A stretch of DNA of 64,000 bases from Gaiellasilicea sp963806955 (lineage in GTDB: Bacteria; Actinomycetota; Thermoleophilia; Gaiellales; Gaiellaceae), in contig CAWDZG010000002.1 in NCBI GenBank assembly GCA_963806955.1, positions 496,001 to 560,000 of the forward strand, in the 5' to 3' direction. Positions 1 to 8,588 of this stretch are shown here, in pieces. Below the pieces are notes generated by a model. It worked only from the letters and a program-made list of their open reading frames with translations. It searched no databases and was not told the DNA's origin. The position numbers and the translations under genes are program-made. Each line of letters begins with the position of its first letter. Within the stretch, counting starts at the first letter, position 1.

Positions 1-693
1 GAGCTGAAGGAGGGGCTGAGATTCGTCCTCGGGAATCCCAACCTGAGGGCTCAAGCCGGGTGCACCGCCACGTCGAACCTGTTCTTCAGCGTCACGTTCT
101 CGATCTACCTCGTCTTCCTCGTGAGGGAAGTGGGCCTGTCACCGGGAGTGATCGGGTTCCTGCTGGCCGTCGGGAGCGTCGGCTCGATGATCGCCGCCTT
201 CACGACGACTCGGATCTCGACGCGCTTCGGTATCGGTCCCACGACGATAGTCGTGACATTTCTGAACCTGCCGGCGATGCTCTTGATCGCGCTCGCTCCG
301 GTCAGCTTTCCGATCCCGTTCATCGTGGCCGGCGGCATCCTGCTCGGCTTCGTGATCGTCGTCTACAACATCACGCAGGTGAGCTACCGCCAGGCCATCT
401 GCCCGCCGCGCCTGCAGGGGCGCATGAACTCCGTGATGCGGTTCCTGGTCTGGGGGACGATCCCAATCGGCACGCTCCTGGGCGGTGCGCTGGGCTCGAC
501 CATTGGGCTTCGCGAGACCCTGATCGTCGGTGCTCTCGGGAGCGGCTCCTCGTTCTTGTGGATCGTCTTCTCGCCTCAGCGCCACCTGCGCGAGATGCCC
601 GAGCCGATCGATGACGCACCGCGGACGACGGAGCTCGGCGCCGCGTTGCCGGGAGTCGCGGATCCGCTCTCGCCCGTCGACGAGCCGGCCTGA
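1..693 (+). CDS. MFS transporter, C-terminal part (start lies outside window)
   Basis: Major facilitator superfamily permease of the MFS_3 (EntS-like exporter) type. The reading frame is already open at base 1, so only the last 230 residues are seen and no start can be given. Alternating hydrophobic stretches (FFSVTFSIYLVFLV, IPFIVAGGILLGFVIVV, LIVGALGSGSSFLWIVF) form about five membrane helices, and the segment RLQGRMNSVMRFLVWG resembles the cytoplasmic loop of this group. The tail is a short hydrophilic acidic extension ending in DEPA. Substrate cannot be read from sequence. The glycosylase gene starts 27 bases downstream on the same strand. Confidence 0.85.
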   Translation, partial: ELKEGLRFVLGNPNLRAQAGCTATSNLFFSVTFSIYLVFLVREVGLSPGVIGFLLAVGSVGSMIAAFTTTRISTRFGIGPTTIVVTFLNLPAMLLIALAPVSFPIPFIVAGGILLGFVIVVYNITQVSYRQAICPPRLQGRMNSVMRFLVWGTIPIGTLLGGALGSTIGLRETLIVGALGSGSSFLWIVFSPQRHLREMPEPIDDAPRTTELGAALPGVADPLSPVDEPA

Positions 694-720
694 ACCCCGG
701 TCCTAGAGCACACTTACTCC

Positions 721-1547
721 ATGCCCGAGCTACCCGAGGTCGAGGCGTGGGTGCGCGAGCTCGACCCGCTCGTGTCTGCGTCGCCGGTCCTGCAGGCCGG
801 GCCCGCCCACATCGCGACGCTGAAGACGTTCGACCCGCCCCTGCGCGAGCTCGAGGGTCGTCGCCTCGCAGGCGCTCGGCGCCGCGGCAAGTGGCTCCTC
901 TTCCCCACCGCCGACGGCGAGCTGCAGCTGCGCGTCCACCTGATGAGCGCCGGCCGGCTGCGGCATCTGGCGCCTGGCGCGAAAGGGCCGAAGACGCCCG
1001 CGTTCCGGCTCCGCTTCGAGAACGGCGGCGAGCTCGTCCTCACCGAGGCGGGGAAGAAGAAGCGCGCGGGCGTCTGGCTCGAGACGCCCGAGCAGTCGGA
1101 GACGGAACTGGCGCATCTGGGGCCGGAGGCGCTCGGGCTCGGCGCAGACCGGCTGCGGGAGGTGCTCGCGGGCGACAACCGCCGCTGCATTCGCTCCTGC
1201 GCGACCAGCGCGCCCTCACGGGGATCGGGCGCGCGCACGCGAACGAGATCCTGCACCGGGCGCAGCTCTCGCCGTTCGCGCTCTCGTCGAAACTGGGCGA
1301 CGAGGAGATCGATCGGCTTGCGGAGGCGATCGAGGAGGACCTCGCGCGCGCGCTCGAGCTGCGCGAGCACGGCAAGGGCGACAAGGACGTGTACCTCGTC
1401 CACCGGCGGCTCGGCGAGCCATGCCCGCGCTGCGGCGACGCGCTGCGGCAGGTCGACTACGAGGAGCACACGGTGTTCTACTGCGCCCCGTGCCAGACCG
1501 GCGGCCGCATCCTCAAGGACCGGCGCATGTCGCGCCTGCTCCGCTGA
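721..1547 (+). pseudogene. Fpg/Nei-family DNA glycosylase, frameshifted
   Basis: Base-excision repair glycosylase/AP lyase of the formamidopyrimidine-DNA glycosylase (Fpg/Nei) family. The N-terminus MPELPEVE carries the catalytic Pro2 and Glu3. The C-terminal part has the helix-two-turn-helix (GIGRAHANEILHRAQLSPFA) and a zinc finger CPRC-x16-CAPC. The first part reads in frame 1 to about base 1185 and the rest in frame 3 from about base 1188 (DNRR then LHSLLRDQRALTG), so a single-base indel near the CCGCCGCTG run splits it. All catalytic and zinc residues survive on both sides and no other lesion is visible, so an assembly error is as likely as a real pseudogene. Which lesion it repairs is not decidable here. 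Confidence 0.85.
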
Positions 1548-2710
1548 GCACTGCTCCGGTAGGTGCGCCGGGCGCGGGCCGTGCACTCGGCCTGCTCGCG
1601 GCCGCGCTCGTGCTCTCGATGTCGACGTGGTTCTCCGCCGCGGCCGTGCTGCCGCAGCTGCGCGAGGAGTGGGCGCTCGGGAACACGGCTGCGGCCTGGC
1701 TCACGATCGCGGTGCAGCTCGGGTTCGTCGCGGGCGCGCTGCTGGCGGCGTTCGCGAACCTGGCCGACGTGCTCTCGGCGCGGCTCGTGCTCGTCGGGGG
1801 GTCGCTCGGCGCGGCAGCCGCGAACCTGGGGCTGCTCGCAGTCTCCAGCGCGGCGGGCGCGATCCCGCTCCGCTTCCTCACCGGCTTCTTCCTCGCGGGC
1901 GTCTACCCGCCCGCGCTGAAGCTGATGTCGACGTGGTTCGTGCGCGGGCGCGGGACTGCGCTCGGGATCCTGGTCGGCGCGCTCACGGTCGGTTCAGCGG
2001 CACCTCACCTCGTCAACGGGCTCGGTGGGGTCGGCTGGCACACGGTGATCGCGGTCACGTCTGCTCTGACGGCAGGCGGGGCGCTGCTCGTGCTCGCCGG
2101 CGTTCGCGACGGGCCGTACCCGTTCCCCCGCGCGGTCTTCGATCCACGCCAGGCCGGGCTCGTCTTCCGGAACCGCGCGGTGCGGCTGGCGTCGCTCGGC
2201 TACTTCGGCCACATGTGGGAGCTGTACGCCGCCTGGACGTGGTTCCTCGTCTTCGCGGGAGACGAGCTCTTCGCCGACCGCGGCGACGCGGCGCTCGCGG
2301 CGTTCGCGATGATCGGCGTCGGTGGGCTCGGCTGCGTCGCGGGCGGGATCGCGGGCGACCGGCTCGGCCGCGCGGAGACGACGGCCGCGCTGATGGCGGT
2401 CTCCGGCGCGTGCGCGCTCTCGATCGGCTTCGTGCCCCACGGCCTGGCGCTCACCCTCGCCTTGGTGTGGGGCTTCACCGTCGTCGCCGACTCGGCGCAG
2501 TTCTCGACGCTCGTCACCGAGCACGCCGACCAGGCGTACGTCGGCACCGCGCTGACGCTGCAGCTGGCGGTCGGCTTCACGCTCACCGTCGCGACGATCT
2601 GGCTCGTGCCGTACGCCGTCGACGCCGCCGGCTGGGGCTGGGCGTTCGCGCTCCTCGCCGCCGGCCCCGCGCTCGGCGTCGTCGCGATGCTCCGCCTGCG
2701 CAGCGGCTAG
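1544..2710 (+). CDS. MFS transporter
   Basis: About 388-residue, twelve-helix major facilitator permease, probably of the cyanate/nitrate-type (CynX/NarK-like) branch by overall look (AAAVLPQLREEWALG near the start; RFLTGFFLAGVYPPALKLMS). No ATG, GTG or TTG lies near the first helix; the only initiator-like codon is CTG at 1544-1546, overlapping the TGA of the glycosylase as CTGA. Starting there gives an ordinary MSTAPVGAPGAGRALGLLA N-terminus. An internal GTG at 1610 would cut the first helix. The gene ends in TAG within a CTAG shared with the convergent aapP. Substrate unknown. Confidence 0.8.
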   Translation: MSTAPVGAPGAGRALGLLAAALVLSMSTWFSAAAVLPQLREEWALGNTAAAWLTIAVQLGFVAGALLAAFANLADVLSARLVLVGGSLGAAAANLGLLAVSSAAGAIPLRFLTGFFLAGVYPPALKLMSTWFVRGRGTALGILVGALTVGSAAPHLVNGLGGVGWHTVIAVTSALTAGGALLVLAGVRDGPYPFPRAVFDPRQAGLVFRNRAVRLASLGYFGHMWELYAAWTWFLVFAGDELFADRGDAALAAFAMIGVGGLGCVAGGIAGDRLGRAETTAALMAVSGACALSIGFVPHGLALTLALVWGFTVVADSAQFSTLVTEHADQAYVGTALTLQLAVGFTLTVATIWLVPYAVDAAGWGWAFALLAAGPALGVVAMLRLRSG

Positions 2711-3450
2711 AGGATCTGGCTCAAGAACTGCTTCGTGCGTTCCTCTTGCGGGTTCTCGAAGAAGTGCTGCGGTGTGCCGACCTCGACGATCTCGCCGTCG
2801 GCCATGAAGACCATCCGGTGCGCGACGGCGCGGGCGAAGCCCATCTCGTGCGAGACGACGACCATCGTGATCCCGGAGGCCGCGAGCTCCTCCATCGTGT
2901 CGAGCACCTCCTTGATCATCTCCGGGTCGAGCGCGGAGGTGGGCTCGTCAAAGAGCATGATCTTGGGCTCCATCGCGAGCGAGCGGGCGATCGCGGCCCG
3001 CTGCTGCTGTCCGCCGGAGAGCTGGCCCGGGTACTTGTCCGCCTGCTCGGGGATCCGCACCCGCTCGAGGTGACTCATCGCCACCTCCTTCGCCTTCGCC
3101 TTGGGCCAGCGGCGGACGTGGCGGGGCGCGAGCATCACGTTCTCGAGCACGGTCAGGTGCGGGAAGAGGTTGAACTGCTGGAAGACCATGCCGACCTCCC
3201 GGCGGATCTCCTGGATGTTGCGGACGTCGTTCGAGAGCTCGATCCCGTCGACGACGATCCGGCCGCGGTCGTGCTCCTCGAGCCGGTTGACGCAGCGGAT
3301 CAGCGTCGACTTGCCCGAGCCGGACGGGCCGAGGACGACCACCACCTCGCCCTTACCGACCGTGAGGTCGATCCCCTTCAGCGCCTGGAAGTCGCCGAAC
3401 CACTTCTCGACGGCCTCGATCTCGATCATCGTGCCGTTGGTCTCGCTCAC
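2707..3450 (-). CDS. aapP: General amino-acid ABC transporter, ATPase subunit
   Basis: ATP-binding subunit energising the polar amino-acid importer encoded by the three genes upstream. 247 residues, normal for the GlnQ/AapP family. Walker A GPSGSGKST (about residues 40-48), Q-loop FQQFNLFPHLTVLENV, signature LSGGQQQR, Walker B IMLFDEPTSALDP and switch histidine in VVSHEMGFA are all intact. GTG start at 3450 overlaps the aapM stop (GTGA), implying translational coupling; a later in-frame ATG at 3429 (MIEIEAV) is the alternative. Last gene of the aapJQMP operon and convergent with the MFS gene, sharing its CTAG stop. Confidence 0.95.
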   Translation of the reverse strand: MSETNGTMIEIEAVEKWFGDFQALKGIDLTVGKGEVVVVLGPSGSGKSTLIRCVNRLEEHDRGRIVVDGIELSNDVRNIQEIRREVGMVFQQFNLFPHLTVLENVMLAPRHVRRWPKAKAKEVAMSHLERVRIPEQADKYPGQLSGGQQQRAAIARSLAMEPKIMLFDEPTSALDPEMIKEVLDTMEELAASGITMVVVSHEMGFARAVAHRMVFMADGEIVEVGTPQHFFENPQEERTKQFLSQIL

Positions 3451-4646
3451 CGCTCTCCCACCCCCAGTCGGCGCTCGAGCCGCTGGCTCTCGCGCGACAT
3501 CCAGTATGACCCCGCCCAGTAGACGAACGCCGCGAACAGGAGCGTCTCGACCAGCAGCCCCTGCGCGAGGAAGTCGGGTTGCTTCGTGATCGCCTCCGCG
3601 ACGCCGAGCAGCTCGGTCAGCCCGACGATGAAGACGAGCGACGTGTCCTTGAACAGGCTGATGAACTGGCCGACCATCGCCGGGATCACAGCCCGCAACG
3701 CCTGGGGCAGCACGATCAGGCGTGTCGTCTTCACCGCCGACAGGCCGAGCGCCTGCGCCGCTTCGACCTGCCCCCGCGGCACGGACTGCAGCCCGCCGCG
3801 CACGATCTCGGCGACGTAGGCGGACGTGAAGATCGTCACCGCGACGAGCGCGCGCGTGACAGCGCTCGGCGTGTCGACACCCTGCGGGAGGAAGAAGCCG
3901 AGCATGAACGCGCCCATGAAGAGGATCGTGATCAGCGGCACGCCGCGGATCAGCTCGATGTAGGCGATGCAGACCCAGCGCACGGCCGGCAGCCGCGAGC
4001 GGCGCCCGAGCGCCAGCAGGACGCCGAGCGGGAACGAGAGGACGATGCCGCCGACGGCGAGGAAGATCGTCAGGTGGATCCCGCCCCAGCTCCGCCAGCC
4101 GACACCGCCGAAGTGCGCGACGAGGAGGTAGGCGGCGAGCAGGGCGACGAGCGCGACCGCCGGCGCTGCCCGGCCGCGAACCGGCAGCCGCCCGCCCAGC
4201 GTGCGTGCGGCGACGGCGACGGCGGCGATCGCGGCCACGAGCAGCGTCGCGGTCACGGAGCCGGCGAAGGCGAGCAGGACGGCGACGAGCAGCAACATCG
4301 GCCCGGCGCGGCGGAGCGCCGTCAGCCCGGTCGAGTGCGCGGCGCCTCGCCCGCCGATCCCGGCTGCGAGCCCGAAGCCGCCCGCGAGCACGAAGAGGGC
4401 ACCCCACAGGCGCCAGAGCTCGTCGCGCGGGAAGCGGAAGACGAGCAGGTTCTGCATGTTCCGCTGCACGATCTCCCAGCGCGCGTCGACGAGGACGAAG
4501 CGCCCGAGCCGGTAGGCCGCCCAGGCGAGCAGGAGGCCGAAGACGATCGTGACCGCCGTGTTGACAGGCCCCGAGAAGAGGTTCGTGCGCGCCCAGGCGC
4601 GCGGCCCGATCGCGGTCGAGGGCGGCTGCGGGGCGACGGCGCTCAT
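3447..4646 (-). CDS. aapM: General amino-acid ABC transporter, permease subunit
   Basis: Inner-membrane permease of the AapM type, 399 residues. It has the long N-terminal extension usual for AapM (extra helices before residue 180), followed by the His/Glu/Gln/Arg/opine permease core. The EAA loop that contacts the ATPase is seen as VEAAQALGLSAVKTTRLIVLPQAL read in two parts (VEAAQALGLS and KTTRLIVLPQAL), preceded by YIELIRGVPLITILFM. ATG start overlaps the aapQ stop by four bases (ATGA), and its own stop overlaps the aapP start. Pairs with AapQ as a heterodimer. Confidence 0.93.
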   Translation of the reverse strand: MSAVAPQPPSTAIGPRAWARTNLFSGPVNTAVTIVFGLLLAWAAYRLGRFVLVDARWEIVQRNMQNLLVFRFPRDELWRLWGALFVLAGGFGLAAGIGGRGAAHSTGLTALRRAGPMLLLVAVLLAFAGSVTATLLVAAIAAVAVAARTLGGRLPVRGRAAPAVALVALLAAYLLVAHFGGVGWRSWGGIHLTIFLAVGGIVLSFPLGVLLALGRRSRLPAVRWVCIAYIELIRGVPLITILFMGAFMLGFFLPQGVDTPSAVTRALVAVTIFTSAYVAEIVRGGLQSVPRGQVEAAQALGLSAVKTTRLIVLPQALRAVIPAMVGQFISLFKDTSLVFIVGLTELLGVAEAITKQPDFLAQGLLVETLLFAAFVYWAGSYWMSRESQRLERRLGVGER

Positions 4647-5809
4647 GGCAGCCGCAGCCTTCGGTTGGCCAGGTTCGTGAAGAGGGCGATCGAGAGCGAG
4701 AAGGCGAGGTAGACGAGCATGAGGATCCCGATCGCCTGCGGCGCCGGCGAGCCCTGCGCGATCGAGACGCGCGTCACCTTCGTCACCTCGTACACCGAGA
4801 TCGCGATCCCGAGCGAGGAGTTCTTGGTCAGGTTGAGGTACTGGTTCGCGAGCGGCGGGATCATGATCCGGAGCGCCTGCGGCAGGACGACCAGGCGCAG
4901 ACGCTGGAACGACGAGAGGCCGAGCGCGTCGGCCGCCTCGCCCTGGCCGCGCGAGACGGCCAGGATCGAGCCCCGCACGATCTCGGCGATGTGGCTCGCC
5001 GTGTAGAGCACGAGCCCGAAGAGGAGAGCCGCGTACTCGGCCGAGAGCCGGAAGCCGTTCGCGACCCCGAGCTCGCCGCGCTCGGGCACCGAGAGGCCGT
5101 ACGGCCGCCCGGCGGCGACGAACGCGACGGCCGCGAGCGCGAGGAGCGCGCCACCCGCCCACAGGACGCGATGGTGGGCGGCGCCGGTGGCGTCGAAGCG
5201 GCGCGTCCGCCAGACCCAGACGGCGGACGCGACCACGAGCACGAGTGCGAGCAGGACGAGGAACGTCCCGGTGGAGCCGGTCGCGCGCAGCGAGGGGACG
5301 ACGAGACCGCGGTTCGAGAGCACGAAGACGTCGACCCACTCGATCGCGCGCGTGATCGGGGGCAGGCGCAGGAAGACGGCGAGGTAGAGGAAGACGATGA
5401 TCAGCAGCACGGGCACGTTGCGGAAGGTCTCGACATAGAGCGCCGCCGCCCGGCGCACGAGCCAGTTCGGCGAGAGCCGCGCGACCCCGACGACGATCCC
5501 GAGCACGGTTGCGAGCACGATCCCGGTGAGCGCGACGACGAGCGTCTTCTTCGCCCCCTCGAAGAGCGCGTCCTGGACGCTCTGCGTCGAGCGGAAGTCG
5601 GAGTCGGGGATCGCGAACCCCGCCGGCTGGTTCAGGAAGCCGAACCCCGTCTCGATCCCGAGCCGCCGCAGGTTGAAGATCAGGTTGTCGACCAGGAAGA
5701 GCACGAGCGACACGACCACGACCAGGAAGAGGACCTGGAACGCGACGCGGAGCACGCGAACGTCCCGCCAGGGCGGCGGTCTGCTGGTGACGATCGGTTG
5801 CGCGCTCAT
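4643..5809 (-). CDS. aapQ: General amino-acid ABC transporter, permease subunit
   Basis: Inner-membrane permease, 388 residues, AapQ type: an N-terminal helix (VLFLVVVVSLVLFLVDNLIF), a large loop with FGFLNQPAGFAIPDS typical of the family, then the core permease helices. The EAA loop reads GEAADALGLSSFQRLRLVVLPQAL in its two halves (GEAADALGLS, LRLVVLPQAL) and YVETFRNVPVLLIIVFLY is the conserved helix before the long periplasmic loop. ATG start lies 43 bases after the aapJ stop; that gap holds a strong hairpin. Broad-specificity L-amino-acid uptake is known for the family; the substrate here is inferred. Confidence 0.93.
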   Translation of the reverse strand: MSAQPIVTSRPPPWRDVRVLRVAFQVLFLVVVVSLVLFLVDNLIFNLRRLGIETGFGFLNQPAGFAIPDSDFRSTQSVQDALFEGAKKTLVVALTGIVLATVLGIVVGVARLSPNWLVRRAAALYVETFRNVPVLLIIVFLYLAVFLRLPPITRAIEWVDVFVLSNRGLVVPSLRATGSTGTFLVLLALVLVVASAVWVWRTRRFDATGAAHHRVLWAGGALLALAAVAFVAAGRPYGLSVPERGELGVANGFRLSAEYAALLFGLVLYTASHIAEIVRGSILAVSRGQGEAADALGLSSFQRLRLVVLPQALRIMIPPLANQYLNLTKNSSLGIAISVYEVTKVTRVSIAQGSPAPQAIGILMLVYLAFSLSIALFTNLANRRLRLP

Positions 5810-5818
5810 CGAAGGGCC

Positions 5819-5844
5819 GGGGGCGCGGCTCGCGCCGCGCCCCC
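5819..5844 (-). promoter_or_regulatory. Very stable hairpin between aapJ and aapQ
   Basis: Perfect inverted repeat with 11-bp arms GGGGGCGCGGC and GCCGCGCCCCC around a 4-base loop, 8 bases beyond the aapJ stop and 9 bases before the aapQ start. No T-tract follows, so full termination is unlikely. Hairpins in this position in ABC operons are known to protect the binding-protein mRNA or attenuate downstream transcription. Confidence 0.75.
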
Positions 5845-5852
5845 GGAACGGA

Positions 5853-6971
5853 TCAGCGGTACGGCGGCGGGTAGTGGAGCCCGCCGCTCGTCCAGAGCGC
5901 GTTCAGGTTCCGCTCGAGGCCGAGCGGGCTGCCCGGCCCGATGTTGCGGTCGTAGATCTCGGCGTAGTTGCCGACACCGCGGATCACCTGGACGGCGAAG
6001 TCCGTCGGCAGCCCGAGCCCCGGATCGAACGCCTCGCCCTCGACCGGCTGGCCGAGGAAGCGCCGCACCTCGGGGTCGTCGCTCGAAAGCGCCTCGTCGA
6101 TGTTCTGCGAGGAGATCTCGAACTCCTCGGCCTGTATCGTCGCGATCACGGCCCAGTTGACGGCGTCCGCCCACTGCGTGTCACCGTCGCGAACGACGGG
6201 ACCGAGCGGCTCCTTGGACATCGTGACGTCGAGGATCCGCAGCCCGTCCGGGCCGCCCTGGCCCTCGGGCCAGTTCGAGCGAACGCCTGCGAGCTGCGAC
6301 TTGTCCGACGTCCAGCCGTCACAGCGCTCGGCCGTGAACGCCTGCTGGAGCGGGTCGTTGTCCTCGAACGCAAGCGGTGTGTAGTCGACGCCGCGAGCCT
6401 GGAACTGCGACTCGAGGTTGAGCTCGGTGGTGGTGCCCGAAAGCACGCAGATCGTCGTGCCCCCCATGTCCTCGAGCTCGTTGTAGTCGCTGTCGGCGCG
6501 CACCATCATCCCCTGGCCGTCGTAGAACGTCGTCGTCAGGAAGGTCGCGCCCTCGCTGCCGTCACGCGACGCGGTGCGCGTCGTGTTGCGGATCAGCACG
6601 TCGATCTCGCCCGACTGCAGCGCGGTGAAGCGCTGCTCGGCGGTCAGAGGCTTGTACTCGACCGCATCGGCGTCGCCGATCACGGCTGCGGCGACGACCT
6701 TGCAGAAGTCGATGTCGAAGCCCTGGAAGTCACCGCCCTGCGAGACGAAGCCGAAGCCCGGGACCGCCTCGTTGACGCCGCAGTTCAGGGTGCCGCGGCT
6801 CTTGACGGTCGCGAGCAGGCCGCCGCTCTGACCGCCGGTGGCGCCGGTCTCGGTCGCGTCGGTTCCTGTCCCCGCCGCCTCATCGTCGTCGCCCCCGAGC
6901 GAGCAGCCCGCAGTCAGCAGCAGCGCAGCGGCTGCGACCGAGGCGAGCACGAGCGTTCGTTGAATACGCAC
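5853..6971 (-). CDS. aapJ: General amino-acid ABC transporter, substrate-binding lipoprotein
   Basis: Extracytoplasmic amino-acid-binding protein of the AapJ family, 372 residues. The N-terminus has a basic start, a hydrophobic core and a lipobox-like LLTAGC, so the mature protein is probably lipid-anchored at the Cys; a Gly/Asp/Thr-rich linker follows. Family marks include LNCGVNEAVPGFGF, GFDIDFCKVVAAA and the RCDGWTSDKSQLA segment. GTG start at 6971 preceded by AGGGGG at a good distance. First gene of the aapJQMP operon. The -3 lipobox residue is Thr instead of the usual Leu/Val, slightly atypical. Confidence 0.93.
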   Translation of the reverse strand: MRIQRTLVLASVAAAALLLTAGCSLGGDDDEAAGTGTDATETGATGGQSGGLLATVKSRGTLNCGVNEAVPGFGFVSQGGDFQGFDIDFCKVVAAAVIGDADAVEYKPLTAEQRFTALQSGEIDVLIRNTTRTASRDGSEGATFLTTTFYDGQGMMVRADSDYNELEDMGGTTICVLSGTTTELNLESQFQARGVDYTPLAFEDNDPLQQAFTAERCDGWTSDKSQLAGVRSNWPEGQGGPDGLRILDVTMSKEPLGPVVRDGDTQWADAVNWAVIATIQAEEFEISSQNIDEALSSDDPEVRRFLGQPVEGEAFDPGLGLPTDFAVQVIRGVGNYAEIYDRNIGPGSPLGLERNLNALWTSGGLHYPPPYR

Positions 6972-7029
6972 GCCATTCCCCCTCTGTTTTCTTCCGGTGA
7001 ACGACAAATGGTAAGTGGTTTGGGGCGAA

Positions 7030-7581
7030 TCACGCGGAAGGCAAGGAAACCATGAGCGAATCGCCGTCGACCGCGACGTCACCTCCGAGTGACCGCACGA
7101 GCTGCACGGCGATCGCTGCGCCGAGGTCCTTCGGGTCCTCACCGAGCACGATCGGGGCCGCCTCGGCGGCGACCGGGGAGATCGTCACCGCGGCCCCGGA
7201 GACGGTCACGGCGACCTCGGTGCCGCCGTGGCGCGCGGCTGCACGCACGAGCGCGGCAAGCGCCCGCTCGACGGGCTCAGGATCGACCAGCACGGGAGCA
7301 CCGGTGCCCGTTGCGCCCGCCGGGGCGAGCTCGAGCGAGTCGACCTCCCGGGTGACGGGGTCGTAGCGCCCGCCCGCGATCCGGGCGGCGAGCGAGAGCA
7401 GGTCCAGCAGCTCGACGAGCTCCTCCGAGGCCGCGTCGATCAGCCCGAGGTAGCGGCGCTGCTTGTCCGGATCGAGCTCCTCGGTGCGCAGGAGCGTCTT
7501 CGCGAAGCCCTGCACGGTTGCGAGCGGCGTGCGCAGGTCGTGGCACGCGAGTGAGACCAGGCGGGCGAAGTCGGCGGCCAC
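7030..7581 (-). CDS. Short histidine-kinase-like protein with degenerate ATPase domain
   Basis: 183-residue cytoplasmic protein. Residues 1-70 are a HisKA dimerisation/phosphoacceptor domain with the H-box CHDLRTPLATVQGFAKTL (His14). The remainder is laid out like a HATPase_c domain (strand-helix at VERALAALVRAAARHGG, C-terminal DLGAAIAVQLVRSLGG) but the N-box Asn and the DxGxG ATP-binding loop are missing. It has no sensor or membrane segment. It may therefore be a phosphotransfer or scaffold protein and not an active kinase (inference). GTG start at 7581, only 20 bases from the divergent folE2 start; a partner regulator is not adjacent. Confidence 0.75.
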   Translation of the reverse strand: MAADFARLVSLACHDLRTPLATVQGFAKTLLRTEELDPDKQRRYLGLIDAASEELVELLDLLSLAARIAGGRYDPVTREVDSLELAPAGATGTGAPVLVDPEPVERALAALVRAAARHGGTEVAVTVSGAAVTISPVAAEAAPIVLGEDPKDLGAAIAVQLVRSLGGDVAVDGDSLMVSLPSA

Positions 7582-7589
7582 GGCGGTGC

Positions 7590-7595
7590 TAGCGT
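7590..7595 (+). promoter_or_regulatory. -10 box TAGCGT for leaderless folE2
   Basis: TAGCGT ends 6 bases before the folE2 GTG and no Shine-Dalgarno sequence is present, the arrangement of leaderless actinobacterial transcripts. It contains part of the palindrome GCTAGC, so the other strand may also carry a -10 for the divergent kinase-like gene. Confidence 0.55.
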
Positions 7596-7601
7596 AACCG
7601 C

Positions 7602-8567
7602 GTGACGGAGATCTCAAGCTTCCCGCGCGATCTCCAGGCGTCCACACCGGACGTGCGACTCTCCTTGACCCGCGCCGGCGTCACGGGAGTGCAGAAGGCC
7701 GTTCGTGTCCGGCACGAGGGCCACGAGACGGTGATGGCCGCCGAGATCGAGTGCACCGTCGACCTCTCGCACGAGCAGAAGGGCGTGCACATGTCCCGCT
7801 TCCCCGAGCTGTTCGAGGAGGCGATCGAGGCCGTCGTCGGCACCGAGGCGCTGCACGTCGAAGCGCTCGCCGAGGACATCGCGCGACACATCGTCGGCCG
7901 ACAGAAGGCGTTGCGTGCCGAGGCCCGCATCACCGCGCACTGGCCGCTGCGGCGCACGACGCCGGTCAGCAAGCTCTCGACGCAGGAGATGGTGTCGCTC
8001 GTCGGGATCGCGGCCGCGACCGCCGACCGGGTGCGCCGCGTCGTCGGCGTCGAGGCGGTCGGGATCAACGCCTGCCCGTGCGCCCAGGGTCTCGTCCGCG
8101 GCCGCGCCGCGGAACGGCTGACCGAGGCGGGTTTCGAAGACGTCGACCGGATCCTCGAGCTGGTGCCGCTCGCGACGCACAACCAGCGCGGCCGCGGCAC
8201 GCTCTACGTCGGCACCGAGCGCCAGCTCGACGCCAACGACCTCGTCGCGATCGTGCACGACTCGATGAGCGCTCCCATCTACGAGCTGCTCAAGCGCCCG
8301 GACGAGCTCTTCGTCGTCGAGCACGCCCACCTGCAGCCCCGCTTCGTCGAGGACTCGGTGCGTCTGTCGCTCAAGGGCGCCCTCGACGCGCTCCCCGACC
8401 TGGCTGACGGCGACTTCCTCTTCGCCCGGCAGGTCAACTTCGAGACGATCCACGCCCACGACGTGCTCGCCGAGCGCGAGGGCACGGTCGGCGAGCTCCG
8501 CGCGGAGCTGCGCGACGGCGTGCAGCCGGAGCGCCACACGTCGCTCGCCGCCTGGCTCTCCGGCTGA
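7602..8567 (+). CDS. folE2: GTP cyclohydrolase FolE2 (type IB)
   Basis: Converts GTP to 7,8-dihydroneopterin triphosphate, the first step of folate (and queuosine-type) biosynthesis, using the metal-flexible FolE2/MptA fold instead of FolE. 321 residues. Family marks include VDLSHEQKGVHMSRFPE near residue 55-70, the catalytic-site region INACPCAQGLVRG with its cysteines, and THNQRGRGTLYVG. GTG start chosen because the TAGCGT box lies 6 bases upstream and the N-terminus (MTEISSFPRDLQAS) is typical. Sits with folate-using thyX about 4 kb away, but no operon is formed. FolE2 is often used under zinc limitation; no zinc-regulator site is seen. Confidence 0.93.
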   Translation: MTEISSFPRDLQASTPDVRLSLTRAGVTGVQKAVRVRHEGHETVMAAEIECTVDLSHEQKGVHMSRFPELFEEAIEAVVGTEALHVEALAEDIARHIVGRQKALRAEARITAHWPLRRTTPVSKLSTQEMVSLVGIAAATADRVRRVVGVEAVGINACPCAQGLVRGRAAERLTEAGFEDVDRILELVPLATHNQRGRGTLYVGTERQLDANDLVAIVHDSMSAPIYELLKRPDELFVVEHAHLQPRFVEDSVRLSLKGALDALPDLADGDFLFARQVNFETIHAHDVLAEREGTVGELRAELRDGVQPERHTSLAAWLSG

Positions 8568-8588
8568 ACCACAGTCAAGCCGCAGCAA

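Noticed and set aside
721..3522. A 933-codon open frame running through the glycosylase, MFS and aapP genes
   Set aside because: Only its first 155 codons match a family (Fpg); the rest is Arg/Ala-rich translation of other genes in the wrong frame, as expected at 70% G+C.
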